In this document: in pieces, positions 1 to 11,199 of the stretch | Layout: every line of letters begins with the position of its first letter | How positions within the stretch are numbered: position 1 is the first letter of the stretch | From: Scleroderma bovista | Lineage: Eukaryota > Basidiomycota > Agaricomycetes > Boletales > Sclerodermataceae | Direction: 5' to 3' | Assembly: GCA_037178675.1 (NCBI GenBank) | Contig: JAYMGJ010000001.1 | Span: 186,001 to 250,000, forward strand | Length of the DNA stretch: 64,000 nucleotides | The notes under the pieces: model-generated | What the model was told of the DNA's origin: nothing | What the model saw: only the letters and a program-made list of their open reading frames with translations | The model's database searches: none | Program-made: the position numbers and the translations under genes

Positions 1-707
1 TCCCTATGCTTACTCATTCATGCTTATCCCTTGCTTACTGATCACTTACAAACCCCTTACAAAGCTCTTACCAATCCCTTACCAATCTTTGACAAATTCT
101 GCTTACTCCCTTCTCTTTTTGTACTTTAATGCTGTGCCCCCTCATGTATTTAAACCCCTGGGCTCAGCCCAGTGGAAGAGAGCAAAATAGCACGAAATTA
201 TCCCTCTCTCAGTCCCTCTCAGTCACTATCCCCTCAGTACTTTGAGTCTTGTAGGCTTCAGTGAAGGTCTAAAGACTCTGATATTCAAGTTTTATCCAAT
301 CTATTCAAGTCCAAGTCTTTCTCTAGGCTCAAGCGGAGTCTAGCCTGTCAATCCTTCATCTCCTATTGCTTCTGGACGTCAGGAGCCCCCTTGCCCCTTT
401 GCTGCACCAATCTCTGGGTGTAGTATTGCTACTTCAGTCTCAGTCAACTCAATCCCCGCTTTGACACTTCCTAGGCTTTAGGAAGAGTCCAGACACCTAC
501 TCCCTTCGTCTTCTATTGCTCCTGTACCCCAGGAGTATCCTGCATCATCGTCTGCATCACCCTGTTGGTGTAGATCCCCTCTTCCCCTCCTCAGCACATC
601 CTCTCTGGACACCGCGGAGGTAAACCACCACTTGCACAATTTCGTAGTCCTTTGTTGGTGTTGTGTTTGGGTTGTTGTTCTGACCCAAATCCACACTTTG
701 ACTCACA
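1..707 (+). mobile_element. LTR family A, copy 1 (3' part only)
   Basis: This is the 3' part of a long terminal repeat, cut by the left window edge. It matches 29193-29872 over its whole length with scattered differences. It holds the CTTAC-rich tract, the TATA-like TATTTAAACCC (about 148-160), the 'GGCTCAAGCGGAGTCTAG' motif and the conserved end TTTGACTCACA. Homology to the other copy stops exactly after that CA, which supports the 3' LTR boundary. A minisatellite follows directly, so no primer-binding site is visible. Confidence 0.8.
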
Positions 708-1490
708 CCGGTACCCTGGCTGGACCATACACTATGGTGACACTGGTACCCTGGCCTGACCATAAATTATGATGACACCCACACCCAGGCCGGATTGTAT
801 ATTATGGTGACACCAGTACCCTGGCCCAACCATACACTATGGTGACACCAGTACCCTGGCCCGACCATAAATTATGGTGACACCCACACCCAGGCCAGAT
901 TGTATATTACAGTGACACCGGTACCCTGGCCAGACCATACACTATGGTAACACCCACACCCAGGCCGGATTGTATATTATGGTGACACCGGTACCCTGGC
1001 TGGACCATACACTATGGTGACACCAGTACCCTGGCTGGACTGTACACTATGGTGACACCAGTACCCTGGCCTGACCATAAACTATGGTGACACACACACC
1101 CAGGCCAGATTGTATATTATGGTGACACTGGTACCCTGGCCAGACCGTACACTATGGTGACACCTGCACCCAGGCCAGGCCCTATATGATGGTGACACCG
1201 GTACCCTGGCCTGACCATAAACTATGGTGACACCCACACCCAGGCCGGACTGTATATTATGGTTAAACTACACACCCTGGCTGGACCATACACTATGGTG
1301 ATACCTGCATCCTGGCCTGACCCTATATTATGGGTGACCCACCCCCAGGCTGGACCATGTATTATGGTGACAATTCCACACACAGGCCAGACCATATATC
1401 ATGGCAACACCCTGTAGTCCGGCCTGACCCCTGCTGGCCCATAAGATATGGCTGATTGTCAACCACTGCTGGCCATAAAGTATGGTACAA
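708..1490. repeat. 36-bp minisatellite array, about 20 degenerate units
   Basis: Units of about 36 bp repeat the theme GGTGACACC-GTACCCTGGCC-GACCATA-ACTAT. Two variants alternate, one with GTACCCTGGC and one with ACACCCAGGC. The array starts at the very base after the LTR A end and decays towards its right side, where units lose register (about 1260-1490). Many units contain the palindrome GGTACC. There is no coding frame. Confidence 0.85.
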
Positions 1491-2228
1491 TGTAGGTTCA
1501 TTATGTGTTTTACCTATGTTTCTGCTCATTCCCTTGGCTCAGCAGCTTGTTTAGGCTTTCCCCATCGATGACTCAGCCTGATTACACTGCTTACTGATCG
1601 CTTACCAATCTCTTACCAAGCACTTAGTCATTTGTCCTTACAGGGCCACAGCCCCTCCTGTATATAAACCAGCAGCCAAAGGCTGCAAGGAAGTGTCTGC
1701 TTCCCCCTCAATAAAGCGACCACATTCACTCTCCCCCTCTGTCTATAAGCTCTATCTCTGTCTTTGGACTTGTAGGTCACTCAGTGCTGGCCTAAAGCTC
1801 CACTATTGTTGTTTGTCAGATATATATTGTATCTGATCAGTTCTCTAGGCTGAAGCGCAGTCTAGCATCTCTGTCCACTCTATCCCATCACTCTCCATTG
1901 CATTCTTGAAGCAGGAACTGTCCCCTTGCTTCCCTGTTGCTCTGTCACTGCTGTTACACCCCTCTTGTCAATTCATCATCGCTCTTCAATCCCAGGACTC
2001 TTCCTAACCACTGTGGTAGGCTGAAGAGGAGTCAATACCATCCCCAGTCGCATCTATTCCCCATCAGAAGCCCTTCTCTTCCCTCCTGCACCTTGCCTGA
2101 AGGTGTGCAGCACATTCCCCTGTGGAGATTAAATACCAGAACCACAAAGGAAGACCACCACTTGCTTTTTGTTGTCATTTGGTGTTGGTTGTTGGTTGTT
2201 CTGACCTCTTCCCTCACTTAGGCGCACA
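1491..2228 (+). mobile_element. LTR family B (putative), ends GGCGCACA
   Basis: This is an LTR-like unit running from TGTAGG to GCGCACA. It has TATATAAA near 1660, AATAAA near 1710, and a layout like LTR A: a 'CTTACTGATCGCTTACC' tract, 'CTAGGCTGAAGCGCAGTCTAG', and a terminal 'GAAGACCACCACTTGC' block. Its last 80 bp recur at 13319-13400, where homology also ends after GCGCACA, so the 3' end is well supported. The 5' end is a guess, because it follows decayed minisatellite. No target duplication is seen. Confidence 0.6.
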
Positions 2229-2473
2229 ATGGACAGTGATCGGAAAGGGATCTGTGGATCTGCTGATTTGGATCTAGCTTTTCTAATATGGACTTGAAGA
2301 TCAGGCACCAATGCAAAATCCCATATATGGTGGCCACTAATGCATTAGATCCAAAGTTAAAGTCCGGAAATAGCATCTTAGCTGCCAAACAACATAGCTG
2401 GCCCCAGAAGTAGCTAGCTCACCAATGGATTTTCCAAAAGAAGGTAGCAGGGAGGAATTGAAGACTAATTGAC

Positions 2474-4895
2474 ATGGGAGAAACACCAGCTTGGGACTCC
2501 TTCAACAAAGTGTCTGGGACCTTTCCAGTGCAGTACCACCCACAGAATATCCAAGTCTACTCAACATACAGCATGGCTCGCAATTGTTCCTCTAGCAGAT
2601 CCTCTATTGAGGATCCTGATATACAAGATGAGCAAGACCATTCTTCTGACTTGTCGGGCCCAGAGGCACCACAAAATGTGGTAAAAACCAAACTCTGGGA
2701 TGATGAGGTCGAGGTCCTTGAGGAAGCCTTGGAAGACTGGAAGGCAGCTGACAGCAACCAAAGGAAAGTTATGAAGAATGCCATGAAGGCAAAAATCAAA
2801 CAGCTCCCTGCCAATAGCACACTCAAAGGACATAAATGGGAGAAGAAAAAAAAAGTGTGCCCCATTTCCATAACTTCACATGGACTACTGATGCATCACC
2901 AATATCAGGCAATTAAAAATTGGTTGTATAACCACAGCTGAGCCTGTGCCCAAAAGGCCCTAGTAAAGTACGGACGTAGGTGGACTGCCAGATCAGTCAT
3001 AATGAAGTTGAAGAAAAAAGAAATTGAAGCCAAATTAGAACAGGCTGGAATTGCCCAAGGCAGCTCAACCATAATTAAAGGCTACCAAAAGGCAGTAGGA
3101 AGCATCATGGGGAAGCTGACCCAGGAGGAATGGGATGCCACAGAAAAGCAGGCTGATGAATGGAATGAGGAGCAGCTGCCAGCAGAGGTCCAGGCCAAGT
3201 AAGTCTGTGATGTTATCTGGACAATTATTTACCTGCAAACAGAATGGCCCAGACAAAAGGCCGACAATATGTCAAACAGTTTGCGCAGGAAATGTGGCAG
3301 CATTGTGGGATGCAGGTGGTCGTCATGGCGGCATGGAAGGACCAGAATGGTCAGCCCATGATGGGAATGTATGTTACCCCTTTCTGATGGTATTTGTATA
3401 CTCACAGTCACAGGCATGACTTTAATTCAGCATTAGGAGAAGGGAAGACCTTTGCCAATTGGGATGACATCAAACACCACTGGGATGCATATGCCCAAGA
3501 GGCCATAGGAGGTGAAGAACATGATGATAGTGATGGTGATGCCGGACCAACACCATGCCAGAAGAAAGGCCAGAAGAGGCTGCAAACCATTTTGCCAACA
3601 ACGGAAGACGGCATACCAATGATCCCGATGATCCTCGATATGCAAGCATTGGAGAGAAAAGATATTATGAGGACCTTTGTGACATGGCATTATCGTAAAT
3701 TCTACCTTGTCAATGGAGTGAGATTTGACCCCTGGCTACAGGCAAGGCATGTGGGAAGCCACATGCCAGTGTTCCTTGAGCTGCCATCCATGCAAAGACC
3801 AGTATCTACATATCATCTGGGTATCTGCTGCAGCATTGGGAGTTCAAAGAGCCAACCTGGCTCACAAATCAGGAGGTTACCAAGGTACTGGAATTCTGGC
3901 GGGACAGGCAAGTGACAGATCCAGATGATGTGCTGACATTCCAGAAATGGAGAGATATGGATGGTGGATTACAAGATCCAGTTTCAGATTGTGGGGAATC
4001 AGTTGCCGCAGAGATAAGTGGAGAAAGGCCGCCCTTAGAAGTTAGCTCTGAATACCCATGATCATCAACTCGTTTTGACTGGTTCAAAGTACCTGTGGAA
4101 CTGGATGCAGAACTGGCAATTGGTCAGAAGAGACGGTGGACAATAGGTATGGATCTCTTAACCCTGTTATGCAAAACATTGATTTGCATAAAAGAAGAGG
4201 CCAAGAGAGAGAGTCCATTGCAACAGGCAAAAAGTGATGCTGGTCAAACCAGGATGATGGTATGCCCCATACTGATTCAAGGCATTCAATCCTTCTAAAT
4301 TTGGAACACCCCTGTCAGTGAGCCATACAACACCTATTCAACAAATGCCTGGTTAGTTCCTTTGACTATATATGTTGTCAGAATATGAAGTTTACATATA
4401 GAGGATGACACAGATGGACATAATGCAAGATCATCTAAGCAAAAGGGTAAGTGATGCTTGTTGTCGCTATGCCAGCAGGAACATCTGAACAGAAATGATC
4501 AGCAGCACTGACAGCAGAGCAGCCTGCTGACGCTACACAGCAAGGTGGGTGTCAGTTTACCTTAATGGAAGATGTATCTCACACAAGCAACCTCATATCT
4601 AGATCTTGGCAACACCATGGCTAATAACCCAACCAAGCCAAAGCCCTGGGTTAAATTTAAAAGCACACCTGATGTGCCCGGCAACACAAATGGAATGGAC
4701 AGCGGTCAATCGGGGGATGATGATGCTGCACGCTCTAGAGGCAAGGCGAAGCAGGTAGGCAGCACATGCTGGGTGTTCAGGTCCCAAAGTATGAATGCTG
4801 TTGCTGGACCAAGTCAACCAGAATGGCACAGAAGGCCACCAAAGCGGCCAGATGCCAATGTCCCCACACTGAGCCCAAAGAGACACCATAAATAA
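2474..4895 (+). pseudogene. uncharacterised Agaricomycete-type gene, decayed
   Basis: I recognise the style of this protein from Agaricomycete genomes but know no function for it. One frame runs 2474-3200: an acidic start, a basic KKK stretch, a 'KNWLYNHS' motif and an alpha-helical charged part (MKLKKKEIEAKLEQ). It is broken only by TGA at 2939-2941. A canonical intron (GTAAGT...ACAG, about 3200-3242) joins it in sense to a second exon (MAQTKGRQYVKQFAQEMWQ). Coding continues past 3420 (DDIKHHWDAYAQEA, then EDIMRTFVTWHYRKFYLVNG) and, after frameshifts, at about 3845-4060 (EPTWLTNQEVTKVLEFW). A proline- and lysine-rich tail (4572-4895) may be its C-terminus. The stop at 4895 faces the convergent gene that ends at 4984. 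There are several frame breaks, so it is probably dead. The function is unknown, and it is not obviously a transposase. Confidence 0.55.
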
Positions 4896-4983
4896 TAGAT
4901 CTGTAGAATTGTAGGCAAATGCTATGGTCAAATGTGCAATTTCTAGTCCTGAAACATTGTATTGCATCACTATGGTAACAAAA

Positions 4984-5795
4984 CTACAGCATAGAGGGAT
5001 CTAATACTACAAGATCCTCAGGGCTATTGGACTCATTTATCTGGCCGTCTTCACCAAGTTGTGCTGACCAAGCCAACATGTCCTGCATATTCGCCAATGT
5101 TGCTCTCCAGCACATTTCCGACTGCCACAGGCTGGCCATGTCCAGCAACGTATTTGTGTAATGGATATAGGCCACAATCATTGGGTGGTTGAGGCCGGCA
5201 TTGAGGGGGAGTAGGTCGGGCAAGTTTCTAGGAGGGATGCTTGTAGCAACTCACCTTGCATGTGCCACTGGATAATACCAAGTGAGCCAATACCATGGAG
5301 GAAGCGCGAGAGAGACTTACATGAAAGCAGATCACCCTCAAATGGATCTGCATGCTCACCCAATGCATCAATCCTGTCCAACATTTCAAAATATTCCACT
5401 GGATGATTGTCAAATACACATAAATCTTGAAATAATACTGACTTACCATCATCCACGCGCATATGTCCCCGGAATTGTGACTGCGATCCAGATACAGCCT
5501 CAGTAGTTGATGCAGCCTCCCTTGGAGAGGACTGACTGGATGCCAGGGGTGATGGCAATGCTGTTTCAATTCCAGCATGTGGAACTTGCATGGGAAAGGG
5601 CGGAATCCATGTGGCCATTGTGGCTGGTGGAGAGGGTGGGGTCCATGCACGTGGTTGGCTGCCTTGGGACAATGGGTGAACCAATGAAGTAGCTGTTGTT
5701 GCTGCCAGTTGTGGCATCCATGCCCGAGACCTAAGAGTGTGTGAAGATGGCAGATTGGATGGATCTGCAGCAATTGGAGGAGATGGTGCATCCAA
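4984..5795 (-). pseudogene. uncharacterised gene, 5'-truncated, three exons
   Basis: Exon 1 (from about 5795 down to 5448) is Ser/Pro/Ala-rich and ends in FRGHMRVDDG. Two good introns follow: GTAAGT...CCAG at about 5447-5400, then GTAAGT down to CCTCCTAG (about 5323-5231). Splicing gives VEYFEMLDRIDALGEHAD, then LPDLLPLNAGLNHPMIV and a helical tail ending LVVLDPSML at 4984. In the coding frame a stop lies just upstream (about 5805) and there is no ATG before the codon for MPQLAA (about 5718), so the true 5' end is lost. About 60 bp upstream lies the broken end of LTR A copy 2 on the same strand. I do not recognise a domain. The convergent partner ends only about 90 bp away. Confidence 0.5.
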
Positions 5796-5854
5796 GCCTG
5801 GGATCTAGTCCTGGTGGTGGCTGCATGTATCTCAAGTGCTGGGGTGTCAGGAAG

Positions 5855-7371
5855 GGTTTAAATACATGAGGGGGCACAGCATTAAAGTACAAAAAGAGAA
5901 GGGAGTAAGCAGAATTTGTCAAAGATTGGTAAGGGATTGGTAAGAGCTTTGTAAGGGGTTTGTAAGTGATCAGTAAGCAAGGGATAAGCATGAATGAGTA
6001 AGCATAGGGAGCATGAATAAGCTGCTGAGTAAAGGAATGAGTAAGCTGCATGACAAGATTGATTGGTAAGGGAGTGAGTCATCAGCTGAGTAATATACCA
6101 AAAATGCGAAAGGGATAGAGTAATACTGATGACAAGAGAGCATCAGTAAGCAAGGGATGAGTCACTGCACAGCAGAAGGGAGTCATTGATGCACAGTCTA
6201 AGAAGTTTGATGGGACAACAATGGGGAAGATCTGGGATTAATAGGGGGATTGATCCGAGACAGAACAGCCACAAGAAGGGTACCAGGGGTCCAGAGGTCT
6301 TTGGGGGGTCAGCATACACTAAGGTGTAATGCATGTGTTCTAGCGCCGCTGTAGCACAACCATGGGCTCCCTTGACGAGCTCTCTTCTGGGAAAGAACGA
6401 GAGAGGGTTCTTCTTCCTAATAGCACTCTAAAGTGGGGGTATAACTGTCATGGTGCTGGGGGACGCCATCTGAAAGCAGGGAAGCGGATGGAGTACTGAA
6501 TTCGATGCATCCGGGAAAGCAAGACAAACGACAGAGGAAGATGGACATGGCAAGTATCTGGGAGGAAGGGACCATAGGCTGAGGGCTCAGGGGACACAGA
6601 GACGACCAGAGAAGACTTCTCAAGCTTGACAATAGACCTAAGATGACCAAAGTACGTCCTTGATGCAGGACTGACGAGGAGAACGCGCTGACCAAGAACG
6701 AGGGGGACTGAGGGAGCAGGCTGGGAAGATATGTGCCAGGCAGTGCACGGGAACTCAGGGAGAGGCTGTCCTAAGAGCAGGACATAGTGGATATCTGCAG
6801 CAATAGTGGATAAATGATCCAGAGAAAATACGGACTCCATAGTGAGCATGAGACAAGTGTCTGGATTGCGGGGGGAATATCTCCGTGGGAAATGAACAGA
6901 TTTACGTCGGAACTTGACAGGCAGATAGACCATGCTCTAGGCTCTCTGACGGTATAGTCACATGCCTGATAGCTTCAGAAACGGTGGAGCTATTCAAAAT
7001 ATCGGAATGCCGGCACTGGGCGCCTAAAAATGACATTTCGGCGCTAAAATTGTTTCTTCTCTTCTTTCCTTCGTTTCTCCTTCAATTCTTCAGCTTCTTT
7101 GCTCGTTCTGGTATGGGAGTTGGACTGTGATAGTGTGCATTCCTTTCTCATACCATAATAGACGTTATTCCTTCAGTTTCTTCTGCTTCTTGGCAGTTCT
7201 TGTGCGAGTGATGACTGTCAGCGTTGGCAATCATCTCTTGCATCAGGATAGTCTTCTTGTGTGATAGATGGCTATGATGAGGGTCCGTCGTGCTTATCCT
7301 TCGCATAAGGATCATTCGATATAGACGTTATCTTCCATGTTCACTGTACCAAACCTGTTTGGTGCGTGACA
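5855..7371 (-). mobile_element. LTR family A, copy 2 (truncated)
   Basis: This is the reverse complement of 27828-29317. It begins (minus sense) with TGTCACGC at 7371, directly against an integrase reading frame, and stops just after the TATA-like TATTTAAACCC near 5857. Everything downstream of the promoter (R and U5) is missing. Homology to copy 3 starts and stops sharply. It may be the LTR of the neighbouring gypsy element after a deletion, or a separate LTR that landed in its integrase gene; the sequence does not decide. Confidence 0.75.
6448..6933 (-). other. open frame inside LTR A (161 codons)
   Basis: An ATG-initiated frame (MVYLPVKFRRKSVHF...) runs through the 5' part of the LTR and ends RRPPAP. 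The copy at 28266-28724 starts and ends with the same residues but passes through a second frame in the middle. There is no recognisable domain. Conservation of both ends may simply reflect DNA homology between LTR copies. I list it because it is the longest frame in the LTR, not because it is likely a gene. Confidence 0.2.
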
Positions 7372-8414
7372 CCGCACAACTTCCTTCACGTACACACACG
7401 CGAGCTGTGAAGCTCTAACGGTCATATTGACCGGCACCAGGTGGACCATTGATGTGAGTCTACACAGCACGACCCACATATAGTCGAACCCTTCGCTTGG
7501 GGGAAATGGACCTACAAAGTCCATTGCGATTGACCCCCAGGGCCTAGTTGGTATGGGCATGCTGTGTAGGAGGCCTTTTGGCCTCTGGTTGTTGGTCTTG
7601 GTGGCCTGACATATGGCACATGACCGGCAGTACTTGTCAATCTCTCGGCCTAGTTTCAGTCACCAATACCATCTGCGGACATAGTCCGCTGTTCTCTGGG
7701 CCCCCAGATGCCCTAATATTCGATGCGCTTGTGCGATAATCATGGCGATTATAGTGTCGCCTTCATATTCGGCATGAGGTACGCAGAGGACTTCTTCCCC
7801 TCCTCTGTTATCTGTATATATGAAGTCGTCCCTCACCCTGAACGTTGCGAAATGTTTGGGCTCTTCAAGCACTTTGGACAGCACACTGTCATTCTTGTAT
7901 CCCACGCTTATAGCGCTTTCGAGCCCCAGCTGCGCTTGTATATGGTTTGGTAGGTCAGGTGAGCTACCCACAGATTCGAGTAGGCTGGGATCATCTCCTG
8001 AACTTTCGGAGAGATCATCTCCCTTACTCATCTCGGCATTGGTCACCATCTCTTCTGCTTCCATCCTACAAACTTCCTTCTCCTCAGTCATCCTCCTGTT
8101 CTTCGTCGTGGGTTCACCCCCCACTTCCCTTATCATGCTAAGGCACAGTTCCTGCCACCGATCATGGGGAAGATCGTCCCCTTCTGGGTCCAGGCGAATG
8201 TCAGCATTTGCCCAGTCTATATCTTTGTTGGAGGCACATTCTCCACCTCCATCCTTATACCTGGACAGACAGTCCACTACTTTGTTCTCCATACCCTTGA
8301 TGTAGACAATTGTCGCATCAAATCTGGACATATAATCCAGCCATTGTACCTGTCTGCTGGACAGCTTTCGCTGTGTCTTGAGGTATCCCAATGCCTTGTG
8401 GTCGGTGACGATCA
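7372..8414 (-). pseudogene. RNase H tail, integrase zinc finger and partial core
   Basis: Starting at the deletion joint the frame reads MIVTDHKALGYLKTQ (RNase H end), then WLDYMSRFDATIVYIKG and DCLSRYKDGG. The integrase H2C2 finger follows: AHRILGHLGAQRTADYV, a TGA at 7660-7662 (probably TGG in the ancestor), then YCRSCAICQATK. The core begins PTRPWGSIAMDFVGPFP with the first catalytic Asp and ends at KEVVRC (7372). The second Asp and the Glu are absent because LTR A sequence begins there. It is non-functional. Confidence 0.8.
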
Positions 8415-9361
8415 TGCTCCTCGATTGTCTCACTATAGAGGAATAAATTGTCGAGATAAGCGTAGATGAAACGACCCAGATGGTCACGGAATATAACTGT
8501 CATCAGACGTTGGAACGTCGCTGGGGTGTTGCAGTCCCCTTGTTGCATGACCTGACTGAGGAAGGTCCCGTAAATCGTGGAGAATGCGGTCTTCCACACA
8601 TCCTGAGGTTCTATCCTCACCTGTTCATACGCATTGGATAGGTCTATCTTTGAGTGGTATTTCGCTCGTGCTATGTCCATCCGGATCTGATCCTGATCAG
8701 GGAAGGGAGTGATGTCCTTGACAGTATTGTCATTCCTCTTCTGGCAATCTACGACCGTTCATAGCTTGCCAGTTTTCTTCGGGATGCATAGCATTGGGGC
8801 GGCCTGCGGGAAGCTCTTCATTTCCCACCATCCAGCGTCGGTATACATTCATATCTTTTCTGACAACTGTTGTTTCAGTGTGTCTGGACACCTGGGCAGA
8901 TGGTATGAGTACTGTTTGCCCTCGTCTAAAAGTGGTATCCTGTGGTTCACCTCCCGCAAGGGTGGTAACTTTGGGATCATCCCACTTAATATGTCATTAT
9001 ATTCTTGGAACCACTGGTTCCATAATCGAGGTATATCCCCCTCAGTCATGGGCTTAACTGCCCTAATTCCTGCAAGTCTCCTTGCTGTAACCATAGGTTC
9101 TGCTTCGTTTACCAAGTCGATTCTTCCAATGCTCCCCCCCCTCCCCTGCGTATGCACGACCAGGCGCCAGCCAGGTCCGCCTGCGTAGGCAGTCAATCGC
9201 ATCGAGGAGGGTTCCCCAATACACGCATGCAAGATGGTCTCGCAGATGGGGCCTCGGGGTCCTGTAACATGGGAATCTCTCCACGCCCAATGTGCAGTTT
9301 CTGTTGACCAAAGTTGACAACAGCGGCATTCTGCCACAGGAATGGTATACCTAGGATGCAA
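8415..9361 (-). pseudogene. Ty3/gypsy reverse transcriptase, mutated active site
   Basis: It contains the entry to RT (PPLREVNHRIPLLDEGK), the 'PMLCIPKKTGKL-TVVDCQKRN' template-grip region, 'KIDLSNAYEQVRIEPQD' with the first catalytic Asp, and FIYAYLDNLFLYS where the family has YxDD. The second catalytic Asp is Asn here, a GAC-AAT in place of GAC-GAT/C. In-frame TGA codons stand at 8849-8851 and 8759-8761; the second sits where KLRTVVD-like elements have arginine. After 'ETIEEH' the sequence jumps straight to RNase H DNA, so the thumb and connection are deleted. Confidence 0.8.
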
Positions 9362-11199
9362 TTGTAGCGATCAATATTTGCAATATCGAAGTATATTTGG
9401 GCTGAAAATGCCCCGATCGATAGCTGAGCGCGCACTCCATGGGTAATCCTCGAGTGGCTACCCACGCATCCCAACTGCAAAGTGAGCTGTTGCTCAAGGG
9501 GGAATGTAGCCACACGGGTGACTGTGGCGAACACGGGGCTCAGGAAATTCCCTGTACTCCCAGTGTCAACCATAGTGAGGGCATGACACCCATGAATCAG
9601 CGCCTCGACAGTAACGCAGGCCTGGATGCCTGCGGGAACCATTGGGTACAAAATTGTCCCTTGCGAATTATTCATGTTCAATGTGTATCGGAACGCTCGA
9701 GCCACGGGCTCAGTGGTCATCACGGCCATGCGCCGGTCAATCCTTGCCGGGGCCCTGTCCCCATTCCATGCTCCTGAAGAGATCATGGTCTCTTGACCAT
9801 TTCCGCGTACTATGACGACTGTGTCGTCCTCGTAATGTAATATGCTTGTTTCTGTCAATGCTTGGGGGCGCATGTCCCCCACAGAACTCACTGGAGCAGG
9901 CACAGGGGATTCCATCGCTAAGCCACGAATTCCCATGCCTGCCACCATGCAATGCAGTTCGCTCTCGAGCAGGTTGTCACGCTCTTCACCATCAGCGATC
10001 ATCGCCGGGGGACTAACCGTCCTTGCAATGTCGTCTACAGGCTCAGGGGCCTGTACCCCTACATTCACGGGCCTAGTTCGCTCAGGTACCACTTCACCGA
10101 TGTCAGCCAATGGTTGAGGGGACGTTGTGCGCCCCTTGTGCACGTTGCATGTTCGTGCCCAGTCGCACTGCATCTGTGCCTGGTCACAGTCGTTCCATCC
10201 CCTATCGTACTCTTCTCGAGCATGCTGCTCAATTTCCCTCAGCACAACTACAACTGAAGGGTTGCCATTCCACACCACCTTGTCGAGGTGGCGGATGTAC
10301 GCTGTGCATACCGCACAATCCCCCCAGTGTATCATGCCATAACGTGCCCTCCAGGTCCAACGTGAATGTACTTCCTGCGCGACAGCGCTGTTGGCCTCCA
10401 CTGGCCTTCGCTGAGGGCTTTCCCCGACCTCCGATGGGCCCGGGGTTAATTCAGTACTGGTGTCTGAGGAATCAATCCCCTCGTTATATTCCACTTGCAT
10501 GGAACAACACTGGACGACGTGTTCGTCATCGGGTTCATCGAACTCCTCTATGGGGTGCATCGCCCCAAGGAATCCGACAAGTTCATCATTGTCCTCTTCT
10601 TCATCAATAGTGGAATACGCGTCGAGGTGTTCCACCTCTATCTCATTGTGTTCTTGCGCTTCCTGCGCATCATCACCCGCTTTCTCCTCGTTGAGATTGA
10701 TGGCAGGGTGATCTTCCCCAATTCCTTCATCCTTTGAGGTGTCAACCTTGTCCTCACGCATGTCCACTGCATACAGTCGTGCCTGGGGGCCCTTCCCCTT
10801 ATCTTTCCTTGGGTGCCAGCACTCGGATGCGAGATGTCCCTCGTTCCCGCAGTTGTAGCAAGTAATTCCCTTGTGGAATGCAGCGTTGCCTGACTTCTGC
10901 GCTGTACTGGGGTTGTTTGCCCCTGCATTTGCTCCACTATTCTGGGAACCCTGCCTCTGAGAGCAGGTCCCCTGATCCTTACCCCCCTGAGCGCTGGTGC
11001 TCCTATCTCTGTCAAGGGGCCTCCTGTACAACAGATTCCCCTTTCTCACAAATTTATACTGTTGGTGGCCGCTATTGTTGGTGCTGCCACTCTTGCTTGC
11101 ATCTGAGCAATTATTGCTTGAGGATCCTTTGGAGATCGACCCTCCACTTTGAGGATTATTTCTCATCATCAGACTCAGAGCCTTTTGCACTCCTTCCAT
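9193..11199 (-). pseudogene. Gag zinc knuckle plus retropepsin (668 codons open)
   Basis: This is a long open stretch continuing from the Gag core. A CCHC knuckle, CYNCGNEGHLASEC, lies at residues 114-127 after a Ser/Asn/Gly-rich basic segment. An acidic linker of several hundred residues follows. The aspartic protease has DTGS at residue 545 in the context ALTMVDTGSTGNF, and a flap/second-lobe motif ILGIPFLWQN near 615. The knuckle would bind RNA and the protease would cut the polyprotein. It is the best preserved part of the element. The frame is lost near 9200, where it should run into RT. Confidence 0.8.

Noticed and set aside
708..1490. CRISPR-like array
   Set aside because: Units follow each other without unique spacers and the DNA is eukaryotic; it is a minisatellite.
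10110..10610. 166-codon plus frame opposite the gypsy Gag/protease
   Set aside because: It is antisense to a frame with CCHC and DTGS motifs; no motif of its own.
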